Source: Darksidea phi
Lineage: Eukaryota > Ascomycota > Dothideomycetes > Pleosporales > Lentitheciaceae
Direction: 5' to 3'
Length of the DNA stretch: 19,848 nucleotides
Assembly: GCA_030770425.1 (NCBI GenBank)
Contig: JASJFT010000405.1
Span: forward strand, 1 to 19,848
Below the pieces are notes generated by a model, which was given only the letters and a program-made list of their open reading frames with translations, made no database searches and had not been told where the DNA came from. The translations under genes and the position numbers were made by a program. Positions within the stretch are counted from its first letter, which is position 1. Each line of letters starts with the position of its first letter. Below, piece after piece: positions 1 to 11,613 of this stretch.

Positions 1-195
1 AATTAGTAATACCGATCTAGATACCTAATTCTTCGAGTCCTTAGTAGAGTATAGAGGATCCGAATAGCTAGCGAACGTCCTAGTAATTAAGGTAGTAATA
101 TAGGAGTAAGAGGGAGGGGGGGCCGGCGGAGTTTCGTACTAAAATTAGAAAAGTTCTCCAATTATCATGTAATTAAACTGTATGATATTTGCCTA
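1..195. other. Unresolved left end with G-run and CA/TG-retaining patch
   Basis: I see no gene here. The reverse transcriptase/RNase H reading of the outer Gypsy element (minus strand) loses recognisable similarity at about 195-230 and does not continue to position 1. The stretch contains a G-rich run (112-122, then GGCCGGCGG) and a cluster of six CA/TG dinucleotides at 159-191. That is about half as many as I can find in the following 17 kb. Either this is sequence of another origin joined here, or a short patch that escaped RIP. Confidence 0.4.
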
Positions 196-2350
196 TAGGT
201 CTTAGTCGAGATACCTTACTAAACTTATATAAGTAGTAGAATACTAGTTTCTATTTTCTATCTTCCTCTTATTAGATAAGTATTACTCCTAGTATATAAT
301 CTAATACGTCCGTTTCTACTCTAAGAGATTTTATTAGATTATATATTTATAATATAGGTATTAATATAAATAGACTCTTAAGTTTATTAAAAGCTTTCTA
401 TTATTCTTAGTTCTACTAAAATTTCTTTTCCTTTTTAGTTACCTCTATAAGTAGAGATATAGTCTTTAAGTAATTTCTAATAAACTTCTAGTAAAAGTTA
501 GTAAATTCTAGAAAGGATTATATATTCTTAATCGATATTAGAGTTAACTACTTCCTTATAGTCTATACTTTCTTAGGGTCTATAGATACTCCTTCTCGTA
601 AAATAATAAAATCTAAGTATTTAGTTTTTATCCTATAAAATTCGTATTTATCTAAGTAAAGTAGTAACTTATTCTATTATAATTTTTATAGTACTTTTTT
701 TATATATTCCTTATATTCTTCTAGCGTCCCTTTACTATATATAAGAATATTATTTAAATATACTATATAGAATACGTCTAAGTATTTATTTAATATCTTA
801 TTAATAACTAATTAAAATATTACTAGTATATTTATTAGTCTAAATAGTATAACTCTATACTTATAGAGTCTATATTAGATCTTAAATATTATATACTTCT
901 TATACCCTTTTACTATTTAAATTCTATAAAATCCTTCTTAGATATTAAATTTTGTAATCTACTTAACTCCTTAAAGCTAGTCTATAAGTTCTCTAATTAA
1001 TAGTAGTAAGTATTAGTTTTTCTTTATAATATTATTTAAATATCTATAGTCTATATAAAGTCGTAACTTTTTATTCTTCTTTAGAATAAATAGAACTAGT
1101 AATATTATAGAGCTTTAACTTTCTCTAATATATCCTCTCTCTAAGTTCTTTACTAAGTACTTCTTTAATTCTTTCTATTAATCTACTATTAACGAGTATA
1201 TAGGTCTAGGTTTAAGCCTTATATCTTATTTTAGGTATATCTTATAATCTTATTCCTAGTATTTTAGTAAATCGATTTCTAGATATTCTTTAAATAGTTC
1301 TTAGAACTCCTCGTAGTTTTAAGATATTATTAGCTATAGTTCTTTCTATATAGTCGCGACTCTCTATACTATAATAATATTAACTTTCTATAAGTTCTTC
1401 TTATAGATTCTTATAATCTTATAAGATAAAATTAAGTTTATTCTTTCTTTCTAGGGTATATACTAGATCTTATAGCTAGACCTTTCTAGTCTTCTAATTT
1501 CTATAACTCGAGCTATCTACTTATAACCTAGTACTTTATATAGCTTCTAATCTATTTATAGATTATATATTACTAGCTAATTATAACTAATAATTATATT
1601 AATATTCCTAATTTCTATAATATTAAATCTACGATAGTCTCTAATATTCTCTACCTCTAAGGTTACTTTTTATATTTTAAGATAAATTATACCTTCTTTA
1701 TATTTTATAGATAATCTATCTCTAAGATCTACTTATATAGGTTTTTCTTTAATCTAATAAGAAATCTCGTATTTCTCTACTAATTTCGACGATAGGAGTA
1801 TAAACTCTACTTTATTATTTATAATAGCTTAGACTTTCTATCTATAAATCTATATATCTATCTCTAATCTAGCTAGTTATTAGATATCTTCTTATACGAT
1901 TTATAGAGTCGTTTTTTAAATACTTTTATTAGTACGACTCTAGTATAGCTAATAATAACCTAGTTTTTTAATTCGTTATTATAAAGGTCCTATTCTTTAG
2001 GAATATCCTTTAGTTCCTAAGTATTTTATTAAAGGGGCGACTCGCCTAACTATTCTAACTTTAGATCTTCTTCTTTTCTAATTCTATAAGATATTTTCTA
2101 GTTTAGTACCTATTATAGTCCTATTTCCTAGTCTAGCGACGGTATATTCTAATTAACGGGCTCTATATTTACCTTATTATTCTAGACGTCGTAGTATCCT
2201 TACTATATATCTAGGGCCCTTAGTTATCTATTAATTTCTAGGTTCTTAGAACTATCTCTATTCTATATTAGATAACTATATTACTCGTACTACTCTATAA
2301 GGTATTCCCTTCTCTTAAGATTCTAGTAGAAGATATCCTTTTTCCTTCTA
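196..2350 (-). pseudogene. Gypsy pol remnant (protease, reverse transcriptase, RNase H start), RIP-degraded
   Basis: Ty3/Gypsy polyprotein that would process Gag-Pol and copy element RNA into DNA. On the minus strand the protease region is near 1770-1850, reading IINNKVEFILLSSKLVEKY where the family has a D-S/T-G-A active site; the aspartate appears as N. Reverse transcriptase lies at about 1300-500 and includes LERGYIRES, VYLNNILIYSKGTLEEY (motif at 749-760) and SFLEFTNFY. RNase H begins near 330 (VETDVLDYILG) and fades by about 200. The catalytic YLDD reads YLNN. Many TAG/TAA stops occur where Q or W is expected. The remnant cannot make a working protein. Limits are approximate. Confidence 0.8.
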
Positions 2351-2553
2351 GTCGTAAGTTCTTTTTATACTAGGTATAGAATATATATTCTTTTATAATA
2401 TATTTAGTATAAGGTCTTATAACTAGATTCTTTATATATAATCCTATAGTTAATATCTTATTTATAGTCCTTAGTATCTACCTTAATTAGTCTACGTAGC
2501 TATCGCCCTATAGTATATTTTATTAGGAAGTACTTTTCGTATTTATTATCGTA

Positions 2554-2558
2554 GTAGC
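2554..2558. repeat. Target site duplication GTAGC, left copy
   Basis: GTAGC lies directly before the left LTR of the inner Gypsy element and recurs directly after the right LTR at 9599-9603. Five-base duplications are normal for LTR retrotransposon integration. This fixes the inner element as an insertion into the outer one. Confidence 0.8.
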
Positions 2559-3020
2559 TATTAAACGAGGTCCGGGCCTAATAGGTTATTTAGCCTTATT
2601 TAGGGTTTATACTTAAGATAAAAAAGAAGGAGTTAGAATAAATAGTTAATAGTTTAATTATATTAATAGGTAAGGATTAATCTAGATTCGAAATTAACTA
2701 TAAGAGAAAACTATCTAGGAGATTTATAGTTATTATATATTAATTTAATTTTCTTAAATCTATAGCTCTATATCTATAGATCTACTAAGCTATAGCTCTA
2801 TAGCTCTATTCTAATAGATCTACTAAGCTATTACGTAACCCTTAGATCTATTCTTACTAAGGTATAGATCTATTATATAACTTCCTAGTAAAGCTATCTA
2901 TACTAATTATTATTTATATTATAGTTATAATCTTTATACTCTATATTAGAGCTAGTAATAGATTTAATCTTAGGTAGCTCTTCTTATTATTATTCTATAG
3001 TATATATTTAGTTTATAATA
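2559..3020 (-). repeat. Left LTR (3' LTR) of inner Gypsy element
   Basis: It aligns end to end without gaps with 9137-9598. It starts TATTAAA, expected from TGTTAAA after RIP, and ends ATAATA, where CA would be expected. All differences I compared between the two copies are transitions (C/T or G/A), for example CGAGGTCCGGG here against TAGAGTCTAGG in the right copy. It carries an internal repeat, AGATCTACTAAGCTAT, twice near 2778-2832. It keeps a little more CpG than its partner. Confidence 0.9.
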
Positions 3021-3035
3021 CTATCTCCCCTCTCT
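3021..3035 (-). other. Polypurine tract of inner Gypsy element
   Basis: The plus strand reads a pure pyrimidine tract after its first three bases (CTATCTCCCCTCTCT), so the minus strand is purine-rich (AGAGAGGGGAGATAG). It directly abuts the left LTR. This is where the polypurine primer for plus-strand DNA synthesis lies in a minus-strand retrotransposon, just upstream of the 3' LTR. The position also fixes the element's orientation. Confidence 0.75.
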
Positions 3036-3740
3036 AAACCTTTAACTTAGAGGTTATTCCGGATCTAGTATTTAGCTATATTAGTATTAGGACCCTACCT
3101 TAAGAGATTGTTATTATCCGTTATAGTATTATATAAAACTTAAGAATATATTACTCTTACTAATAAAATTCTTTATTATAGTTCTAAAATATTTTCTTAT
3201 AGTTATTATTTATAGTTAGGAATACTATATATTACTTTACCTAGAGATAGTAGATATTATAAGATATATATTTATACTAATATATAAGATTCTTATTATA
3301 TATTTAATATTTTATTATTAGAAGGTTCGTCTATATTAAATAGCGAAACTTATATATTAGAGCTTATTACTATTAATAAAATCCGTCGACTATACGAAAG
3401 AGAAACTTTAATAGTAGCTAAAGAAGGCTTAAAAAGCTTAAAATAAGCTTCTTAATAAGCTAGTAGTAGCTCGGTTATAAGTATATTATTTAGAGAAGTA
3501 GAGAGTAGTTCTTTATAAGAAGTTAGTAGTATAATCCTAGATACTAGAAGCTAAGCTAGATAAAGAGGAGGTAGAGCTTTAGTAGCTAGGGTAGTAGGAG
3601 AATCTAGAGGCCTCTTTAACTACTCTAAATATTACTTATAATATTATAGATAGTATTACTCCTCTTAGTTTATTAAATATCTCTTATTATATTATAGATA
3701 AGACTAGTTTTCTTAATTTACTATAAGATAAACTTATCTT
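3036..3740 (-). other. 3' internal region of inner Gypsy element, no gene recognised
   Basis: This lies between the polypurine tract and the chromodomain-like end of pol. The minus strand shows no family I recognise. The plus strand reads Glu/Lys/Leu-rich through stops at about 3380-3700, but that run overlaps the pol tail and has no identifiable homology, so I treat it as antisense noise. The stretch is fully RIP-mutated. Confidence 0.5.
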
Positions 3741-6700
3741 ATCTCTAGATTTCCTTTAAAATTATAGTTTTAGTACTTTATAAGCTTCTTAAGATAATTA
3801 AGATTATCTTTAGGTTCCTAGATTTATTTCTATAGTTTCCTATTCTTATCTATTCCTTATTATTAGATTAGGTAATAATTTTTTCTATTTCTAATATTTT
3901 TATTTAGAATTTCTTCTACTTTTTATTTCTTATTATCTTCTCTATATATATCTACTTCGTATACTACTAGTTTAGTATTCTATAATACTTTTTCTAGTAA
4001 GCTAATATAGAATATAGGATAGATTTTTATTTATAAAGATAGTCTTAGTCGATAGTTTATAGGTAAAACTTATTTTTTAATCTTATAAAGTTCTATCTTA
4101 ATATAGTCTAGTTTACTATTAAGTTACTTACTCTTAATATTTTTTTATAATAATTATATCTTTTCTCCCTTTTTAAAAGTAGATAGTTTCTTTTACTTCT
4201 TATTATAGTACTTACTTATTTTATTTTAAAGGAATTCTATATCTTCCTTAAGCTATTAGTATATTCGTAGAATAATTTTCGCCGTTTTTTCTCTATTCTA
4301 GCTATAAGACTAAAGTTATCTAGATTCCTTATATATTCCTAATTTAATTCTATAGTTTATAAAGAAAGGTATTATCTTTATTATATTATATTATAAACTA
4401 TTATATATAAATTATACTATAGGTAAAAGTATAACCTAATTATTCTATTAGTAGTTTAGATAATATCTAAGGTATTACTCTACTATTTAATTTATTTATT
4501 TGGTTAGTCTATCTATCTATAGATAGTATATAGTTAATATACTATATTTAGTTTCTAGTCTAGCTATAAGGGTCTATTAAAACTTTACTATAAACTTAAT
4601 ATCTCTATCTAATATAATCTTATCTAGTATTCTATATTTACTAAATATATATCTTAGTAAGATATAAGTAAGTTATTTTACTATATTTCCTTTATCTATA
4701 TATAAAATAAAGTAAGCGTACTTCGTAAACTTATCTACTACTACTAGTATAGTATTATAAGATACTCCTATTATTAATTCCTTAGAACGTAGTAACTACG
4801 TAATAAAGTCTATAATAATAATCTTCTATAGTCCTTCTATATTTTCTATTAGTTATAGTATTCTATAGGGTATATATCTAATATACTTATTACGGTAATA
4901 ATCTATATATTTTAAAAGTACTTAGGTAACTAGCTATCTTATATATAGAAAATAGTACGTCCTTATTAATTATTTAAGAATTTTTTCTACTTCTTAGTAT
5001 CTATATACTAGTACTTCGTAGTATTATCTAATAAATTCTTTTCTTATTATCTTAGATATATAGATTTTTTAGAATATATAAATAATTTTATTCTTTTCTT
5101 AGATTACTTCTTAAATTTTATTTTATTCATTTATTACTTCCGTAGTAGCTATATAGATCTATTAAGTCTATTTATTTTCTTTTAATTTAAGTATTATTTC
5201 TTATATTTCTACTAGTTTTAGGTAGTTATAAGTAATTATTCCGTCTAGCTATAACTTAAGAATTACTATACTAGGTTTCTCTATTTCTTAATAGTTAGGT
5301 CTCCTACTAAGTACGTCTACTTATTTATTTTCTAATCCCTTAGTATATACGATCTTAATATTATAGATTATAAGAGTTTATACCTATTATATCTATCTTC
5401 TAATTAGGAGTTTATTCGTTAAGAATTCTATTAGATTCTTATAATCTATATAGATTATAATAGAGTATTTAGATCCCTATAAATTAGATCTCTATTCCTT
5501 TAAGACTTTAATAATTACTAATAACTTTTTATTATAGATATTATAGTTAAGTTTAGCTAGTAATATCTTCTATAAGAAGTAGTATACTAGTTTAAGGTTA
5601 TCTTTATTATCTTTCTATAGTAGTACTACTTCTATTATATAGTCTAATATATCTATCTCGATAATTAATAGTTCTTTAGGGTTATATATCTTAATTACGG
5701 GTTTCTTAGTAAACTATTCTTTAATCTTTTTAAAAGCTTATTAGTATTCTTCCTTCTATTCGAAGGGTTAATCTTTCCTTATAAGTTACGTAAGTAGTAC
5801 TATTATTATACTCTATTATAGTATTAGCTTTCGATAGAAGTTATAGAATCCTAGAAACGATTATAGCTCCTTAAGATTCTTAGATATAGATTATTCTTTA
5901 ACTTTCTTAATTCGTTATAAATCTACCTTAATTTCCCCTAGTCTAATAATAAATCCTAGAAACTCTATTTCTTATATATAGAATTTATATTTTCGTAAGT
6001 AAAAGTATAGTTATACTTTCTTAAGTATCTATAGAACCTTCTTTATATATTCTTTATATTCCTCTTCTATTTTAGAATAGATTAGGATATTATTAAGGTA
6101 TACTATTACGAACTAGTCGAGGTAGTTTTATAAAATATTATTAATTCGTTCTTAGAATATTATAGGTATATTAGTAAGTCTAAAAAGTATTACTTAGTAC
6201 TTATATAATCCTTTCTTAGTTCTAAAAGCTATCTTCTATTCTTTATCTTTCTTAATTCGAATTTAATAGTATATATTTCGAATATCTAGTTATATAAACT
6301 ATTTAGCTTTTCTTAATTAATCTTATATTTCCGATATTAGAGGTAGAGGGTACTAGTTCTTAATCGTAATATTATTAAGTATTCGGTAATCGATATATAA
6401 TTATAGTTCTATAATACCTTTCTTAGATACGAAGAGAACTAGATATTTTATAAATAAATTTAAATATCGAATATACCTTTTTATAAGGTTATCTTTAAGG
6501 TATTTTACTATAATCTTTTCTTCTTTCTTAGTTAACTTATAGATTAGTCTAAATCCTAGAATCTTTTCTTTCTATAGTAGGATTATATAGTTCTAGGACT
6601 AGTACTAGGGTAGACTTTTCTTAGGTTCTCTAAATAATTCTTTCTATTTCTTATAATATTCTAGAATACTATAATCTTCTTTAGTTATATTAACCTTTTC

Positions 6701-8050
6701 TTATAAAAATATTACTTATTAATTTAACTATTAGATATATAGATTAGCTTTCTATAGCTATAGTATTCCTAAGATTACGTCTTAGTCTTTTAATATCTCT
6801 ATAATATCGAGTATTTCGTTTTCCTTTTTCTAGTTATATAGGCTAAGCTTACCTCTAGTTTCGTATATTATAGACTCGTTAAAGGGTTCTCCTTTAATAG
6901 TATATATAATACTAGGGTATTATTTCTTTTATTAAGGAATCTTCCTTCGTTAGATAAAGTCTTTACTAATAAAGTTCCGAGTAGCTCTACTATTAATTAG
7001 AATGGTAATCTTTTTTTCTTAGTAGGTTCTATAGAGGTAGATATAGTCCTACCCTCTAGTTCCTTAAATTCTTATCTTCTTCGACTAATATTTTATATTA
7101 ATCTTAGTTTATATATACTTTAGGTATTTATTCTCCAGATATTCGTACTATAGTCTTTCTAGAATATAGTTTAATAGTAGAAGTAGTCCTAGTATAATTC
7201 TTATATATCCTTTTTACCGCTAGTTCTTAGATTATTACTATCTATATACTACTTCTAGTATAATTACTTAGGTAATTCTTTTATTATAGTCTTTTACTAG
7301 ATAGTAGTTATTTTTTTACTTTACTCCTTTATAAAGTCTATATTCTCTTTATATATATAAGATCTATATAATCTTAAAGTATACTAGATATCTTATTTTA
7401 TATTATAGATCGTCCTCTAGATTAATCTTATATCTCTAATTATTATATTTTATAGTAGTCGTTCTTATAGGAATCTATTATTTAATTACTATATACTATA
7501 GTTATTCTTTATTAACTATCCTTATAATATACTATATTTCTTTCTAAGTTTTTTAGTTAAGTATAAGGTCTATAATAATAAAGTTCTATTTAACCTAGTA
7601 TTTAAAATCTTTAAATAGTCGGTATATTGGATAAGATCTAGACTATTCCTTATAAATCTCTTATATTATTATAGGTATTATAGTTTTTTCTATAAACTAT
7701 AAGGCTTAAGTATAAGTTATATTAAGTTCTAGTACTAGTCCTATTTTTTCTTTAGATAGTCGAATTATTTATAGATATCTAGTATTCTTATATATTATAA
7801 CTAGATTTTTATCGTCTAGTTCTAAAGATTTATTACTATTATTAATTATTTATAATAGTATATCTATAGTATTATTAAAGTCTTCTTACTCTATAGATAA
7901 GTTCTTCTTAGGTACTTCTTCTTATACTTCTAGTAAGAATAAAACTCTCCTCTAAGACTCCTAAGTTATAGCTATCTACTATTTCTATAGTTAATAACTA
8001 GTATTTAACTTAGCTTTATAGTACGTCTTATACTAGTTACGTATATAAGT
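3740..8050 (-). pseudogene. Inner Gypsy pol remnant: protease-RT-RNase H-integrase-chromodomain, RIP-degraded
   Basis: Chromovirus polyprotein, read through stops on the minus strand. Protease is near 6980-7010 (LINSRATRNFISKDF, where DSGA is expected). Reverse transcriptase spans about 6700-5750, with VYLNNILIYSKIEEEY at 6053-6103 (YLNN at 6089-6100) and SFLGFYNFYRKL. RNase H is about 5700-5350 (LNYNIYNKKLLVIIKVLKE, with family D replaced by N). Integrase is about 4960-4150, with IDFIT, LDRDIKF and the glutamate in INQIVEQYLRYY (Q positions now TAG). A chromodomain-like tail at about 3960-3760 reads EVEEILNKNIRNRKNYYLI; such tails guide integration to heterochromatin. Expected W and Q codons are now TAG/TAA. 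The gene is inactive. Boundaries are approximate. Confidence 0.88.
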
Positions 8051-8099
8051 CGTCTAATATATAATATTATATTCTTATATTATAGTTACTCTATCCCTT

Positions 8100-9060
8100 T
8101 TACCCTACTAAGTATATTAGGTCTTTTCTTTCTTTAAACCTAATCTATAGTCTCTTACTAGATATTCTTACTTTTTATATTTAAAGTATACTCGCTTCTC
8201 GTAAAGCTCTTATTTCTTAGAGTTCTATTTCCCTTTTTTAGACTCTAGACTAGTCCCTAGGACTATTAGCTCTAGTCCGTAGTATTTTTCTTCTTTCTTC
8301 TTTTTATAAAATCCGACTTTCTCTTTCTTTTCCTAATTCTAAAGATAGAGGTTATCGTTAATTCTAATAGCCTATTTAATTATTTCTTATATAGTTTATA
8401 GTCTATCTATTCGAATTATTTCGTATTAAATATTATTCTTTAATCCTTTATAGTAGTATAATATAAGAGCTACTTCTCTTTACTAAATCTTAGTTATAAG
8501 TTATTCGAACTTAAATATATATATAGTAGCGGACTTAGTCTACTTAAGATATATAATTTTTTATTTTACTAATCTTTCTAAGTTAATATCTCTAAATATA
8601 ATATATAATTTATTCTTAAAATACTTATAGCTTAAGAAAATAGCTCTAGTTTTATTACTCTAGTAGGTTTTATTAAGTTATAGTCTTTTATTTAAATAGA
8701 TTTTAAACTAAGTAATAGCTCTACCTATAAACTATACTACTATAAATAATACTTTTAAGGTCTCGTTAGGTAGTTATACCTTATTAAGGTTAAGATAGAT
8801 TATTATATTAGCTAAGAATCCCTTAAGTTTAGATTATATTCTATTAAACTTCTCTAGTTCTTTTAACTTTAATAGCTTCCTTATATATCTCTTTAATTCT
8901 TCTATTAATATCGTAATTTATACTTTTAGCGCGTCCTCTTATTTTTTAAATATATACTAGTTCTTAATAACTCTTTTAAAATTTTCTATAGTTATACTAC
9001 CTTTTAGGGAACTAAATTTCTAATAGCTTCCTACTTTTAAGGGTTCAGCCTAAGTTAGTA
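8100..9060 (-). pseudogene. Inner Gypsy Gag remnant with zinc knuckle, RIP-degraded
   Basis: Gag would form the virus-like particle that packages element RNA. The minus strand reads an N-terminal helical, Lys/Glu-rich part (about 9000-8860, including EELKRYIRKLLKLKELEKF), then a retrotransposon Gag core at about 8860-8400 (KLKGFLANIIIYLNLNK, then YKYFKNKLYIIFRDINLERL and QYYKGLKNNI). A CCHC knuckle follows at about 8150-8210, now YFKYKKQEYLVRDYR with the cysteines as tyrosines and the histidine as tyrosine, as C-to-T and G-to-A changes predict. It lies just inside the right (5') LTR, as expected. Stops occur throughout. Confidence 0.85.
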
Positions 9061-9136
9061 GCTACGCCGCTTCGCTTTATCGGGTTCCTTCTTCTACTAT
9101 TATAGTTAGCTATTCCTATCTACCGGATAGTTAAGG

Positions 9137-9598
9137 TATTAAATAGAGTCTAGGCCTAATAGGTTATTTAGTCTTATTTAGGGTTTATACTTAAAATAGG
9201 AAAAAAGAAGTTAGAATAAATAGTTAATAGTTTAATTATATTAATAGGTAAGAATTAATCTAGATTCGAAATTAACTATAAGAGAAAACTATTTAGGAGA
9301 TTTATAGTTATTATATATTAATTTAGTTTCCTTAAATCTATAGCTTTATATCTATAGATCTACTAAGCTATAGCTTTATAGCTCTATTCTAATAGATCTA
9401 CTAAGCTATTATATAACCCTTAGATCTATTCTTATTAAGGTATAGATCTATTATATAACTTCTTAGTAGAGCTATCCGTACTAATTATTATTTATACTAT
9501 AGTTATAATCTTCGTACTCCATATTAGAACTAATAATAGGTTTAATCTTAGATAACTCTTCTTACTATTATTCTATAGTATATATTTAGTTTATAATA
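9137..9598 (-). repeat. Right LTR (5' LTR) of inner Gypsy element
   Basis: It is the same length (462 bp) as the left LTR and aligns without gaps. It starts TATTAAA and ends ATAATA. It would hold the promoter for the minus-strand transcript. The inward-adjacent sequence (9115-9136, minus strand CCTTAACTATCCGG...) should be the primer binding site, but I do not recognise a tRNA match, perhaps because of RIP. It keeps one rare CA at 9520-9521. Confidence 0.9.
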
Positions 9599-9603
9599 GT
9601 AGC
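9599..9603. repeat. Target site duplication GTAGC, right copy
   Basis: GTAGC directly follows the right LTR and matches 2554-2558. Beyond it the outer Gypsy element resumes. Confidence 0.8.
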
Positions 9604-11250
9604 TATTCTATTCTAGCTATCCCTAGTCTTTATATTCTTTAGCCTAGTTATTATAATTATAGAGATAGTATTCTACTATCGAGTATTCTTCGTTCTAAAG
9701 GTATATATATAGATAATCCCTAGAAAGTATTATAACTTTCTTTTTTTATTATATATAATATTTATATTCCCCTATATATTATATAAATAGTAGGTTCTTA
9801 TAACCTAAACTATCTTAATTCTATATTACCTTATAGCCTTCCGGCTCTTAGAGTTTTAAGACCTAGTCTATTATCTACTAGTCTTAATCGCTAGTAACGT
9901 ATACTAGCTCTACTTCTCTAACGTAGTATTTTATAATATATTAGCTAGTTCTATATATTTAGTATTTATTATATACTAGTTATTAGAAAACGTCTTCTAC
10001 GGCTACTTCTCTTAGCTCTAAGAGTATTAATTCCCCTATTTTAAGTTCTAGGTCTTCTTATTATTAAGAAACTTCCTTAACCTCGTTCTACCTACTAGTA
10101 TTATACTATAACTCGGGTATTAAGTTAGACTTAGTTTTCTTTTTCTTACTATACTTAATTATATTTATATATCTAGCGCTATTCTAGCTTTCTATATTTT
10201 TTTTTTATTATTATATTCTTTAGCGAAGTATCCCTATATACTATAGTATAAATATACTTTTTTATCTTAGTATTATTTTATCTTATCTACTAAGACTTTT
10301 TATAGCTTCTTACTTTACTTATATTTCTTATTCTTTAGATATTTCTTTTTCTAGACTATACTAATATCTATTTCGTCGTAATCTTTATAGAACCCGTACT
10401 TTTAAGCTACCTACTTCTTTTTATAAACTCTTATTAGTCCTATAGTATCTTATTTCTTAAGCGCTTATTTATATAGTCGATTATTAATACGAATTACTAT
10501 CTTAATTAGTTCTACTAGGTCGTCTAATTTTTTAAATTAGACTAACTCGTTTTTAATTAGCTCCTTAAGTCTATTATAGTATATAACTATAAGAGATATA
10601 TTATTCTACTCGATCTTATACTATAGCTATTTAAATTTAGTAGTATACGTACTCGTTAATTTAGTCTATCTTAGCCTTTAGATCTAGTATTCGGCCTATT
10701 AGATCTTATTAATATCTTTAAAGACTATATATATTTATTCCTTAAATAAATCCTAATCTTTAAATACTACTTTTATTTCGTTGTATTACTTTAATAAGAA
10801 ATCTTTATTAGCTATATAATTATTAATTAGGGGCTATATCTATATAGCTACTTTACCTATTATATATATACCTATAGTAAGGATCTTATCCTAGTTACTA
10901 GTAAATATAGTAGAGTTAAACTAGTAGTATAAGTCTAATTATATAAGAAATAATCTTAAGCCTTTCTTTCTACTATTATATTTTTCTAGTATTAGGATTT
11001 TCGACTTTATTCTAAGTCCTACTTATATCTATTATAATAATTCTTATAGCGATATTATAGCCTATTATAACTTAACTATCTAAGCTACTTATTACTAAAT
11101 TAAGGTCGTTAGGTTTATTACTAAAGTTTTAGTTATACTTTCTCTAGAGATATTATATAAGTTAGATAGAGTTACTATATTAATATAATCTTAGTATAAA
11201 GTAGTTAATATATTATATATTATACGTACCTTTATATGGAATCTAGGTTA
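9604..11250 (-). mobile_element. Outer Ty3/Gypsy retrotransposon, Gag-side fragment
   Basis: This is the upstream half of the outer Gypsy element on the minus strand, separated from its pol half (196-2558) by the inner element. Gag occupies about 9850-11,050. The remainder to 9604 is a linker towards protease with no motif I recognise. The right limit is uncertain: the 5' LTR should lie beyond about 11,250, where a tandem repeat is found, but its partner LTR is outside the window, so LTR ends cannot be set. Confidence 0.75.
9850..11050 (-). pseudogene. Outer Gypsy Gag remnant with zinc knuckle, RIP-degraded
   Basis: The minus strand reads a typical fungal Gypsy Gag through stops. Near 11,010-10,960 it reads SKILILEKYNSRKKGLRLFL (family pattern: target-preference tract then L-x-x-F-L). 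Around 10,700-10,480 it reads FKDINKI, STYTTKFK, then IYYNRLKELIKNELV and LDDLVELIKIVIRINNRLY. The CCHC knuckle is at about 10,200-10,260, now LYYSI*GYFAKEYNNKKK with cysteines replaced by tyrosine. Lys-rich sequence lies between core and knuckle. It is distinct in sequence from the inner element's Gag, so the two are different families. Inactive. Confidence 0.82.
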
Positions 11251-11451
11251 GGGCTAATAGAATATTTATTATATTATTAGTTTCTAATAGATTAAGATTA
11301 AGTTAACGAATCCTATTACTAGAATAACTACTTAGGAAAAGATCTAATCTTATTCGTAAGTATTAGGTAAAGAACTAAAGATTAACTATAAAGAATTAAG
11401 ATAAAAAACTTAGGAAATCCTCTACTCTCTTATATCTATTCTACTTTATCT
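11251..11451. other. RIP-mutated spacer, possible outer Gypsy 5' LTR
   Basis: I see no gene. Position upstream of the outer Gag suggests untranslated leader and LTR, but there is no partner copy in the window for comparison. Confidence 0.3.
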
Positions 11452-11613
11452 TACTCTACTTACTCTATTTACTAAGATATAAATTAACTAGATTATTATT
11501 AGTTATACTCTATTTACTCTATTTACTAAGATATAGATTAACTAGATTATTATTAATTATACTCTATTTACTCTATTTGCTAAGATATAGATTAACTAGA
11601 TTATTATTATATA
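11452..11613. repeat. Three tandem copies of a 54-bp unit
   Basis: The copies are 11452-11505, 11506-11559 and 11560-11613, each starting TACTCTA and running through CTAAGATATA and TTAACTAGATTATTATTA. They differ at only a few sites in most of the unit, such as ACTTAC/ATTTAC, TTACTAAG/TTGCTAAG and AAATTAA/AGATTAA, with more divergence at the end of the third copy. The position between the outer Gypsy Gag and the Copia zone fits a repeated array within an LTR or at an element junction. Confidence 0.85.

Larger units (their letters stand above)
196..2558 (-). mobile_element. Outer Ty3/Gypsy retrotransposon, pol-side fragment
   Basis: This is the downstream part of a Gypsy LTR retrotransposon on the minus strand. 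It is separated from its Gag part (9604-11,250) by a complete second Gypsy element inserted between them. Reading the minus strand through stops gives, in order from 2558 downwards, a linker, a retropepsin-like protease, reverse transcriptase and the start of RNase H. The 3' LTR is not in the window. All of it is RIP-mutated, with CA/TG essentially absent. Assignment of the two flanks to one element is inferred from matching strand, gene order and complementary content, and from a target duplication at the nested insertion. Confidence 0.8.
2559..9598 (-). mobile_element. Complete nested Ty3/Gypsy chromovirus, minus strand, 7,040 bp
   Basis: A full-length LTR retrotransposon inserted inside another Gypsy element. 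Visible parts are two 462-bp LTRs (2559-3020 and 9137-9598), flanking GTAGC duplications, a polypurine tract next to the left (3') LTR, Gag on the right and Pol running leftwards in the order protease, reverse transcriptase, RNase H, integrase, chromodomain-like tail. That order and the C-terminal chromodomain identify a chromovirus-type Metaviridae element. Every coding part is broken by RIP: CA/TG are nearly gone, and TAG/TAA stops and D-to-N changes are frequent. Structurally it is intact, with no large deletion apparent. Confidence 0.9.

Noticed and set aside
3380..3860. Plus-strand Glu/Lys/Leu-rich reading, possible coiled coil
   Set aside because: It contains many stops, overlaps the chromodomain-like pol tail on the minus strand, and matches no family I know. 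Base bias left by RIP can create such patterns.
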